From contig DRTT01000115.1 of assembly GCA_011372105.1 (NCBI GenBank), positions 1 through 13,818 on the forward strand: DNA of 13,818 nucleotides, in the 5' to 3' direction. Within the stretch, counting starts at the first letter, position 1; each line of letters starts with the position of its first letter. Origin of the DNA: Candidatus Aerophobota bacterium. Lineage in GTDB: Bacteria > Aerophobota > Aerophobia > Aerophobales > B3-G15. The position numbers and the translations under genes were made by a program. The notes under the pieces are model-generated. The model saw only the letters and a program-made list of their open reading frames with translations, did no database searches and had not been told where the DNA came from. Positions 7,265 through 13,818 of this stretch are shown piece after piece.

Positions 7265-8620
7265 ATGAATCTTCCCTACATTCCTCATACAGAGGAAGAT
7301 AAGAAAAGAATGCTGGAGGAGATAGGGGTAAAATCCATAGAGGAACTCATTACTGTTCCTGAGGAGATTCGTCTTCGTTCAGATCTTAATCTCCCCTCCG
7401 GAATATCGGAAATGGAACTTAGAAAAGAACTCAGGAAACTTTCCAGACAGAATATCTCCATGGAAGACTATGTCAGCTTTTTAGGAGGAGGAATATATGA
7501 TCACTTTATCCCTGCGGTGGTAGAGCATATAGCATCTCGCTCGGAATTTTACACCCCTTATACCCCCTATCAGCCTGAGGTATCCCAGGGAACTTTGCAG
7601 GCAATCTTTGAGTATCAGACTCTTATCTGCAATCTCTTCAGGATGGATGTATCAAATGCTTCCATGTACGATGGGGCAACTTCCCTGGCAGAAGCAGCCC
7701 TTATGGCCTGCAGAATCAGAAAAGGGGATAAATTCCTTGTAGCAAAAACTTTACACCCCGAATATTACAAAGTCCTCTTAACTTACCTTAAACCTTCAGG
7801 AATAAAAATTCTTCAAATACCTTATAGTGAGGAGGGTATCTCTGATCTTAACTTTTTAAAAGATAAAATGGACGATAAAGTGATAGGTGTCATCATCCAA
7901 AATCCAAATTTTTTCGGATGTATTGAGAAAACAGAAGATATAGAAAAAATAGCCCACAAATACGGATCTTTATACATTGTAAGTTGTGACCCTCTCTCAC
8001 TCGGCACTTTATCACCCCCTGGGGAGTATAACGCAGATATTGCTGTAGCAGAAGGACAGTCTCTTGGCAATCCTCCTTACCTGGGGGGAGGATGTTTTGG
8101 AATTTTCACCTCTCGTAAAGAATTTCTTCGTCAGATGCCAGGAAGAATTGTGGGAGAAGCTCAGGATAAGGAAGGAAAAAGAGGATTTGTTCTTATTCTG
8201 CAAACAAGGGAACAGCACATAAAAAGAGAAAGAGCAACATCAAACATCTGCACAAATCAGGCTCTAAATGCTTTAAAAGCCTGTGTATACCTTTGCTCTA
8301 TGGGAGAAGAGGGACTTAAAAAAATAGCCATGCTCTGTATGAAAAACTCTCACTATCTAAAGGAAAAAATAGAAAATCTTCCCGGATATTTATCCCCCTT
8401 CTCTGCTCCCTTTTTTAAAGAATTTGTAATAAAAACGTCTACTTCACCAGAAAAGATTAATCAAAAACTTTTAGAGGCAAAGATTTTTGGGGGACTTGAC
8501 CTTGGAAGATTTTATCCCGAACTTAAGAACCATCTTCTTTTCTGTGTCACTGAAAAAAGAACAAAAGAAGAAATGGACAGGTTAGTTTCCATTCTGGGAG
8601 ATATAAAAGATGAACGATGA
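7265..8620 (+). CDS. gcvPA: Glycine dehydrogenase (decarboxylating) subunit 1
   Basis: A 451-residue protein matching the N-terminal half of glycine decarboxylase (P protein) in its split form. With GcvPB it decarboxylates glycine and loads the aminomethyl group onto lipoyl-GcvH, in the cytoplasm. Conserved blocks seen: FLGGGIYDHFIPA (72-84), TPYTPYQPEVSQGT (97-110), LGGGCFGIF (273-281) and TREQHIKRERATSNICTNQAL (314-334). The PLP lysine belongs to subunit 2, so its absence here is normal. ATG 7265 follows AGGAG (7251-7255) by 9 bases; the gap from the AOR gene is 33 bp with no riboswitch-like structure. The 3' end overlaps gcvPB by 11 bp. gcvT and gcvH are absent from the window, so the rest of the cleavage system must lie elsewhere or be downstream of another promoter. 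Confidence 0.96.
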   Translation: MNLPYIPHTEEDKKRMLEEIGVKSIEELITVPEEIRLRSDLNLPSGISEMELRKELRKLSRQNISMEDYVSFLGGGIYDHFIPAVVEHIASRSEFYTPYTPYQPEVSQGTLQAIFEYQTLICNLFRMDVSNASMYDGATSLAEAALMACRIRKGDKFLVAKTLHPEYYKVLLTYLKPSGIKILQIPYSEEGISDLNFLKDKMDDKVIGVIIQNPNFFGCIEKTEDIEKIAHKYGSLYIVSCDPLSLGTLSPPGEYNADIAVAEGQSLGNPPYLGGGCFGIFTSRKEFLRQMPGRIVGEAQDKEGKRGFVLILQTREQHIKRERATSNICTNQALNALKACVYLCSMGEEGLKKIAMLCMKNSHYLKEKIENLPGYLSPFSAPFFKEFVIKTSTSPEKINQKLLEAKIFGGLDLGRFYPELKNHLLFCVTEKRTKEEMDRLVSILGDIKDER

Positions 8621-10067
8621 AAAGCTAATTTTTGAGAAAAGCAAAAAAGGAAGAAAAGCGGTATCTTTGTCCGGGGTTGACGTTGAAAGAAAGGATATAG
8701 AGAAATTTATTCCCTCCTCCAGTTTACGCAAGACACCTCTTGGACTTCCTGAGGTAACAGAACCCGATCTTGTGCGTCACTTCGTAAGACTTTCTCAAAA
8801 AAACATGTGCGTGGACACAAACTTTTACCCTCTTGGCTCCTGCACCATGAAGTATAACCCTAAAGTAAATGAAACCTTAGCTTCTCTTCCTGAATTTTGT
8901 AATCTTCACCCTTACCAGCCTACTTCTACATTTCAGGGAATCCTGCATATACTCTATGAAACGGGTAAAATGCTGGAGGAGATATCCGGCATGGACAAAG
9001 TTTCCCTCCAACCTGCAGCAGGAGCCCACGGTGAGCTAACAAGTATGCTGATGATCAGAGCATTTTTTGAAGACAAAAAGGAAAAAAGGGATAAAATTTT
9101 AATTCCTGATTCTGCCCATGGAACAAACCCGGCAAGCTCATCTCTTGCAGGATTTAAGGTTATAAAAATAAACTCTAACCAGGAGGGAGAGGTAGATTTA
9201 AATCACCTGTATAAAAATGTGGATGATGAAGTAGCCTGTATAATGCTCACAGTTCCCAATACCCTTGGTCTTTTTGAAAGAAACATTCCTGATATATCCA
9301 GGATAATTCACTCTAAGGGAGGGCTTGTTTATCTTGACGGAGCAAATCTTAACGCTCTTGTGGGTATAACAAGACCGGGAGATTTTGGGGTCGATATAAT
9401 GCATTTTAACCTGCATAAAACCTTTTCCACCCCTCATGGGGGAGGAGGACCTGGTTCAGGACCTGTGGGGGTAAAAGAAAAACTTATACCTTATCTGCCT
9501 GTACCTACCATAGAAAAAAACGAAAGCGGTTATTACCTTGACTATCAAAGGCCAAAGTCAATAGGGAAAGTAAGATCCTTTTATGGCAATATTGAGGTAG
9601 TGGTAAAAGCCTTCTGTTATTTAAAAATATTAGGAAAAGATGGTCTGAAAGAGGTTAGCAAAAATGCCATACTTGCTGCCAATTATATTAGAAAGAAGCT
9701 TGAAAATCACTACCCATCGCCTTATAAAGGGATCTGTATGCACGAATGTGTTCTCTCTGCTAAAAATAAAAGGGAGGAAAAAGGAGTAAGAGCTTTGGAC
9801 ATTGCCAAACGCCTTATTGACTTTAATATACATCCTCCAACCATTTATTTTCCACTTATTGTGGAGGAGGCTTTAATGATTGAGCCAACTGAGACAGAAA
9901 GCAAAGAAACTCTTGATGCATTTATCGATGCCCTTTTGCAAATTGCAAAAGAAATAGAAGAAAATCCTTCCTCACTAAAAGAAGCTCCTCATTTTACTCC
10001 TGTTTCAAGAATTGATGAGATTAAAGCAAATAGATTCCCCAGGGTAAAATGGGAGAAAAAGATGTAA
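8610..10067 (+). CDS. gcvPB: Glycine dehydrogenase (decarboxylating) subunit 2
   Basis: A 485-residue protein, the catalytic PLP-binding half of split glycine decarboxylase. The PLP lysine is K270 in FNLHKTFSTPHGGGGPGSGP (bases 9417-9419). Other family blocks are NFYPLGSCTMKYNPK (71-85), SLQPAAGAHGE (132-142), DSAHGTNPASS (167-177) and IEPTETESKE, ending with FPRVKWEKK. It should form a 2+2 heterotetramer with GcvPA. ATG 8610 is preceded by GGGAG (8596-8600) with 9-base spacing, and the first 11 bp lie inside the gcvPA end, so the two subunits are probably translationally coupled for equal amounts. It is the last gene of the + strand cluster; a new promoter follows. Confidence 0.97.
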   Translation: MNDEKLIFEKSKKGRKAVSLSGVDVERKDIEKFIPSSSLRKTPLGLPEVTEPDLVRHFVRLSQKNMCVDTNFYPLGSCTMKYNPKVNETLASLPEFCNLHPYQPTSTFQGILHILYETGKMLEEISGMDKVSLQPAAGAHGELTSMLMIRAFFEDKKEKRDKILIPDSAHGTNPASSSLAGFKVIKINSNQEGEVDLNHLYKNVDDEVACIMLTVPNTLGLFERNIPDISRIIHSKGGLVYLDGANLNALVGITRPGDFGVDIMHFNLHKTFSTPHGGGGPGSGPVGVKEKLIPYLPVPTIEKNESGYYLDYQRPKSIGKVRSFYGNIEVVVKAFCYLKILGKDGLKEVSKNAILAANYIRKKLENHYPSPYKGICMHECVLSAKNKREEKGVRALDIAKRLIDFNIHPPTIYFPLIVEEALMIEPTETESKETLDAFIDALLQIAKEIEENPSSLKEAPHFTPVSRIDEIKANRFPRVKWEKKM

Positions 10068-10069
10068 AT

Positions 10070-10094
10070 TCAACTTAAACAGAATAAAAGTTGA
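10070..10094. repeat. Inverted repeat overlapping the -35 element (possible operator or weak terminator)
   Basis: TCAACTT (10070-10076) and AAGTTGA (10088-10094) are perfect inverted 7-mers separated by 11 bases. The right arm covers the first bases of the TTGACA -35 hexamer, and a T-rich run follows at 10101-10111. It could be an operator for the downstream gene, or part of the end of the gcvPB transcript. The stem is short and A/U-rich, so termination would be weak. Confidence 0.4.
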
Positions 10095-10118
10095 CATACC
10101 TTTTGTTTTTTGTATATT
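10091..10118 (+). promoter_or_regulatory. Sigma-70-type promoter for the tandem NDK gene
   Basis: A perfect -35 TTGACA (10091-10096) is followed after 16 bases by TATATT (10113-10118), in the 70-bp gap after gcvPB. Transcription would begin near 10125, leaving a leader of only about a dozen bases with AAAGGGAG (10126-10133) ahead of ATG 10138. This suggests the downstream gene is expressed independently of the gcv genes. Confidence 0.7.
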
Positions 10119-10137
10119 TTAAGAAAAAGGGAGTAAT

Positions 10138-11304
10138 ATGGCAAAAGAGCTTGGATACGTATTGATTAACCCTTATACCATTAGAAAATCACGCACAGGG
10201 GGAGTCATAAGCCGTCTCCTCTCATGGGGAAGATTAAGTCTTGTTGCAGCAAGGATGTTTGCTCCAAGTGAAGAGCTTATAAAAGAATATGCAAAAGTTC
10301 TTGTTTCATCCCATAAAAAAGACGAAAAAGAAAAAAAGATAATAAAGGAAATTGAAAAATATCTTTATAAAAATTACATGCCAAAAAACAATGGATTCAA
10401 ACCCAGAGTAATGCTCCTCCTTTTTGAAGGTGAAGATGCCGTTGAAGAGCTTAAAAGAATGGTGGGACATATCACAAGGGTATCAATAGGAGAAACTATA
10501 AGAGGGACTTATGGAGACTATATAGAAGAAGATGGTGAAATCAAATATTTTGAACCCGCTGTGCTTATTGGGACAAGTAAAAGCGAGGTGGAAAAGGAAC
10601 TTAAGATTTGGGCAAAATACTCCACAAAAGACGGTGGCCTTCTCAAAGATGTTATCTCTTACCCTCCTGGGGTGGTCCCTGAAAGGACTCTTGTCCTGAT
10701 AAAACCGGACAGTTTCCAGGAGCTAAGTTCAAAAGCGGGAAACATTATAGATAGATTTTCCCAGACAGGGCTTTTCATTGTAGGAGCAAAGGTTATACGG
10801 ATGGGGGTAAAACAGGCCGAGGAATTTTATGCCCCTATAAAGGGAAGACTTGCAGAAAAAATGAAAAAAGCTCTGATAAAAGAGATAAGATACGCTCTTC
10901 AGGAAAAACTGGATTTTGAAATTCCCCCAGGAATAGAAGAAAAAATAGCCGAGGAATTAAAAACCTTTAAGGCAGCATGTGAATTTAACAAAATAGTTCA
11001 GTTTATGACAGGAAGAGATCCCACAAAGATATCCCCCGAGGAGAGAGAAAAACCTGGATTGGAAAAGTGCCTTGCACTTGTTTATGAGGGAGAAAATGCT
11101 ATCAAAAAGATAAGAAAAATTCTGGGAGAGACAAACCCTGAAGAAGCTGCTCCTGGAACAGTAAGAAAAGATTTCGGGCATGACGTGATAAAAAATGGGG
11201 CCCATGCTTCTGACTCACCTGAGTCTGCAGAGAGAGAGATGAGAATTATAAAAATAGAAGAGGATGATATTAACTTCTGGGTTAAAAAGTATTACCCCGA
11301 TTAA
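10138..11304 (+). CDS. Tandem nucleoside-diphosphate-kinase-domain protein (degenerate N domain, enlarged active C domain)
   Basis: A 388-residue protein, against about 140-150 aa for a usual NDK, which transfers phosphate between nucleoside di- and triphosphates through a phosphohistidine. The C-terminal domain (about 181-370) has all main signatures: [10 protein letters not shown] (182-191), [12 protein letters not shown] (226-237), [21 protein letters not shown] (317-337), [10 protein letters not shown] (338-347) and [12 protein letters not shown] with catalytic H356. It carries two insertions, about 45 residues after KGR and about 17 residues after FMTGRDP. The N-terminal domain (about 5-160) keeps the fold pattern ([33 protein letters not shown]). 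However, the IKPD lysine position is Asn, and the residue aligned with H356 is Leu143, so it is probably non-catalytic. ATG 10138 has a good ribosome site. The gene overlaps carB2 tail to tail. Kinase activity of the C domain is likely; the role of the N domain is unknown. Confidence 0.85.
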   Translation: MAKELGYVLINPYTIRKSRTGGVISRLLSWGRLSLVAARMFAPSEELIKEYAKVLVSSHKKDEKEKKIIKEIEKYLYKNYMPKNNGFKPRVMLLLFEGEDAVEELKRMVGHITRVSIGETIRGTYGDYIEEDGEIKYFEPAVLIGTSKSEVEKELKIWAKYSTKDGGLLKDVISYPPGVVPERTLVLIKPDSFQELSSKAGNIIDRFSQTGLFIVGAKVIRMGVKQAEEFYAPIKGRLAEKMKKALIKEIRYALQEKLDFEIPPGIEEKIAEELKTFKAACEFNKIVQFMTGRDPTKISPEEREKPGLEKCLALVYEGENAIKKIRKILGETNPEEAAPGTVRKDFGHDVIKNGAHASDSPESAEREMRIIKIEEDDINFWVKKYYPD

Positions 11305-12856
11305 ACTTATGATATTCCTGCAGAGAAAAAACAGATAACCTGCCACTTCTCATTGCTTTAATTCCGTCCACCGCAGCTTTTGCCCCCGGAATAGTTGTGA
11401 TTATAGGAATCTGGCGAACAGTTGCCGCTCTTCTTATTCTGTATTCATCATATTTCGGCCCCTTTCCAATAGGAGTGTTAAATATAAGGTCAATTTCTCT
11501 GTTTTTTATGTAATCCTCAACATTAGGACGTCCTTCTGCTATTTTCTTAATCACCTCAACTTTAATACCATTCTTCTTGAGAAAATTAGCTGTACCTGAG
11601 GTTGCTACTATCCTAAATCCAAGTTCCTGAAGCTCGCGGGCAAGTGAAACAACGTGAGGTTTGTGCTTGTCTGCCACTGATATAAAAACAGTTCCCTTTA
11701 AAGGTAGGGGAAGGCCTGCTCCCATCTGAGCCTTTGCAAAGGCAATTCCAAAATTATCGGATATACCCATAACCTCTCCTGTTGATCTCATTTCAGGACC
11801 TAAGATAATATCCACCCCGGGAAACCTTGCAAAAGGAAAAACTGCTTCTTTCACCGCAATATGAGTTATCTTTTTTTCTTCTGTAAAGCCCACCTCCTCA
11901 AGGGTTTTTCCAATCATTACCTTGGCTGCTATCTTAGCAAGGGGAATGCCCGTTGCCTTTCCCACAAAAGGGACAGTCCTTGAAGCTCTTGGATTAACCT
12001 CCAGTATGTAAATTTCTTCGTTTTTTATGGCGAACTGAATATTTATAAGACCCACCACCTTAAGTTCTTCTGCAAGAGCGTAGGTTTGCCTTTTAAGTTC
12101 TTCTATAATTTTTTCTGAAAGAGTATAGGGAGGAAGACTACAGGAACTATCCCCAGAGTGTACACCTGCCTCTTCAATATGCTCCATAATTCCTCCTACA
12201 ACACACCTTTTTCCATCTGCCACTGCATCAACATCCACTTCAATAGCATCTTCTATAAACTTATCTATAAGGACAGGATGAGCAGGTGATACTTCTACAG
12301 CCTCCCGCATATACTCTTCTAACGCCTTTTCATCGTAAACTATTTCCATTGCTCTTCCTCCCAGAACGTAGGAAGGTCTCACTAAAACAGGATAACCTAT
12401 CCTTTCTGCAACCTCTCTTGCCTCTTTAAAAGACCTTCCTGTCCCGTTAGGAGGTTGTCTGAGTCCAAGTTTTTTTATAAGCTGTGAGAACTTTTCTCTA
12501 TCCTCTGCTCTATCTATACTTTCCGGAGAGGTACCAATTATAGGCACACCTTCTTTCATTAAATCCCAGGCTATGTTCAATGGGGTTTGTCCTCCAAATT
12601 GAACAATTACTCCATCAGGTTTTTCATTTTCATATATATTTAACACATCCTCAACTGTAAGGGGCTCAAAGTAAAGTCTATCAGATGTATCGTAATCTGT
12701 GCTAACTGTTTCTGGATTACAGTTAACCATTATCACCGTGTATCCTTCCTCTTTAAGAGCAAAAGCTGCTTGAACACAACAATAGTCAAACTCTATCCCC
12801 TGCCCAATTCTATTTGGTCCACCACCTAAAATCATTATTTTCTTTCTTTTTTTCAT
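11282..12856 (-). CDS. carB: Carbamoyl-phosphate synthase large subunit, C-terminal half (split CarB)
   Basis: A 524-residue protein equal to the second half of a standard CarB of about 1070 aa. It begins at [18 protein letters not shown], the exact point where the second synthetase domain starts in full-length enzymes. ATP-grasp features are visible: [16 protein letters not shown] (160-175), EVDVDAV (206-212), [17 protein letters not shown] (221-237) and [18 protein letters not shown] (286-303). An MGS-like regulatory domain follows from about 388 ([14 protein letters not shown], 418-431). This half phosphorylates carbamate to carbamoyl phosphate; the N-terminal half phosphorylates bicarbonate and must come from another gene. 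It has its own ATG (12856), overlapping the pyrC stop by 4 bp, so it is an organised gene rather than a broken one. Split CarB is known in Methanocaldococcus and Aquifex. The last eight residues (KFNRGNTF) run past the usual SLQEYH end and into the ndk gene on the other strand. Confidence 0.95.
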   Translation of the reverse strand: MKKRKKIMILGGGPNRIGQGIEFDYCCVQAAFALKEEGYTVIMVNCNPETVSTDYDTSDRLYFEPLTVEDVLNIYENEKPDGVIVQFGGQTPLNIAWDLMKEGVPIIGTSPESIDRAEDREKFSQLIKKLGLRQPPNGTGRSFKEAREVAERIGYPVLVRPSYVLGGRAMEIVYDEKALEEYMREAVEVSPAHPVLIDKFIEDAIEVDVDAVADGKRCVVGGIMEHIEEAGVHSGDSSCSLPPYTLSEKIIEELKRQTYALAEELKVVGLINIQFAIKNEEIYILEVNPRASRTVPFVGKATGIPLAKIAAKVMIGKTLEEVGFTEEKKITHIAVKEAVFPFARFPGVDIILGPEMRSTGEVMGISDNFGIAFAKAQMGAGLPLPLKGTVFISVADKHKPHVVSLARELQELGFRIVATSGTANFLKKNGIKVEVIKKIAEGRPNVEDYIKNREIDLIFNTPIGKGPKYDEYRIRRAATVRQIPIITTIPGAKAAVDGIKAMRSGRLSVFSLQEYHKFNRGNTF

Positions 12857-13818
12857 TTTCTCATCTTATTATCTTCCATTTTGCTTGTGTAAACTATTTT
12901 GCCTTTAAAAATTGTAAATTCAACCTTTGCAGGAAGTATCCAGCCAATAAAAGGTGAATTTTTGCTTAAAGAAAAAAAGTCTTCTTTTCTTACCTCCCAG
13001 GATTTATGAAGATCCACTATAGCAAGGTTGGCAACTCCTCCTTCTTTTATTTTACCTCTATCAATTCCCAAAATTTTAGATGGGTTTATCGTTAATTTGG
13101 CAATAGCATCACTTAAGGTTAAAAAGCCCGGATTTACAAGTTCTTTAATTACAATGCTTAAAGCTGTTTCAAGACCTACAACCCCAGAGGCAGCCCTTGT
13201 ATACTCAAGCTCTTTTTCCTCCTGAGAATGAGGAGCATGATCAGTCGCAATGACATCTATAACATTTTCCTTTAAAGCTTTCTTCAAAGCCTCAACATCT
13301 TCTCTGCTTCTTAAAGGAGGACTTACCTTGGTGTTAGGGTCAAAGCTTTCAACATTCTCTTCAGACAAGGCAATATGATGAGGTGTTACCTCCGCTGTTA
13401 AATTTAACCCTTCCTTTTTTGCTTTTTTAACAAGCTCGGTTCCTTTTTTGGTAGACAAATGAGCTATATGTAACCTTGAATTTGTCATCTTAAGCAAGGA
13501 AATATCTCTGAATATTGCTATCTCCTCTGCTTCTGGAGGTATACCTGGAAGACCAAGAATTGTAGACCAGTAACCCTCGTTCATCACTCCTTCTCCTGCA
13601 AGATGAGGATCCTCACAATGTGATATAAGAGGTAAATTTAACATGTTTACATACTCAAAAGCTCTTCTCATTAAACCACTATTAACAACCCATCTTCCAT
13701 CATCGGAAAACCCCACCACCCCAGCTTTTTTTAGCCTCCCCATTTCGCAGAGCCTCTCTCCTTTCCGCCCCAGAGTGATAGCCCCGTAAGGAAGAACCTC
13801 CACCAATCCATTTTTTTC
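12853..13818 (-). CDS. pyrC: Dihydroorotase (5' partial, runs off the right edge)
   Basis: The C-terminal 321 residues of a class I dihydroorotase, usually about 430 aa. The frame is open to the window edge, and the TTG at 13806 is internal ([14 protein letters not shown] continues across it). The enzyme cyclises carbamoyl aspartate to dihydroorotate, the third step of pyrimidine synthesis. Metal and active-site motifs seen in visible numbering: GFSDDGR (36-42, the aspartate ligand of this class), SHCEDP (66-71), LHIAHLST (117-123), VTPHH (145-149) and ATDHAPHS (191-198). The N-terminal HxHxR zinc motif lies outside the window. The gene overlaps the split carB by ATGA, which places both in one pyrimidine operon read leftwards. 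No pyrB, carA or N-terminal carB half is visible. Confidence 0.95.
   Translation of the reverse strand, partial: EKNGLVEVLPYGAITLGRKGERLCEMGRLKKAGVVGFSDDGRWVVNSGLMRRAFEYVNMLNLPLISHCEDPHLAGEGVMNEGYWSTILGLPGIPPEAEEIAIFRDISLLKMTNSRLHIAHLSTKKGTELVKKAKKEGLNLTAEVTPHHIALSEENVESFDPNTKVSPPLRSREDVEALKKALKENVIDVIATDHAPHSQEEKELEYTRAASGVVGLETALSIVIKELVNPGFLTLSDAIAKLTINPSKILGIDRGKIKEGGVANLAIVDLHKSWEVRKEDFFSLSKNSPFIGWILPAKVEFTIFKGKIVYTSKMEDNKMRK

Noticed and set aside
11205..11340. Search for an intrinsic terminator between the ndk-like gene and carB
   Set aside because: No G+C-rich stem followed by a T run was seen on either strand.

Overview
The window is A+T-rich, gene-dense DNA that looks like an anaerobic, possibly thermophilic, bacterium. 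The evidence is a tungsten/molybdopterin aldehyde:ferredoxin oxidoreductase, ferredoxin-type electron carriers, a glycine decarboxylase split into two subunits and a split carbamoyl-phosphate synthase. Bacterial rather than archaeal origin is suggested by strong Shine-Dalgarno sequences, TTG starts and one good sigma-70-like promoter. The species cannot be named from the sequence. No tRNA, rRNA, CRISPR array, insertion sequence or phage gene was seen.

Bases 1-10067 (+ strand) carry nine tightly packed genes that look like one transcription unit, entered from beyond the left edge. The order is: an atypical IlvD/Edd-family dehydratase (5' end cut off); a stand-alone BFD-like [2Fe-2S] protein; a DAO-family FAD amino-acid/amine dehydrogenase; a fused 2x[4Fe-4S] plus [2Fe-2S] electron carrier; an HcnB-like FAD/NAD(P) oxidoreductase; a MoaD/ThiS-like small protein; an aldehyde:ferredoxin oxidoreductase (AOR); and GcvPA and GcvPB. 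The four redox genes resemble a rearranged proline/hydroxyproline dehydrogenase or HcnABC complex. A reasonable but unproven reading is catabolism of an amino acid or N-methyl amino acid: the dehydrogenase complex oxidises the amine, AOR oxidises a released aldehyde onto ferredoxin, and glycine enters the glycine cleavage system. The H and T proteins of that system are not in the window. The job of the dehydratase in this scheme is unknown.

Bases 10068-10137 hold a clear promoter overlapped by an inverted repeat. It drives a 388-residue protein with two nucleoside-diphosphate-kinase-like domains. The second has the catalytic histidine and is enlarged by insertions; the first has lost the histidine.

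Bases 11282-13818 (- strand) are pyrimidine biosynthesis genes: pyrC (dihydroorotase, N-terminus beyond the right edge), overlapping by 4 bp a gene for only the C-terminal half of CarB. The end of this CarB gene overlaps the end of the kinase gene tail to tail by 23 bp.

The points most worth following up are the unusual active site of the IlvD paralogue, the rearranged redox complex next to AOR and GcvP, and the degenerate/expanded tandem NDK.
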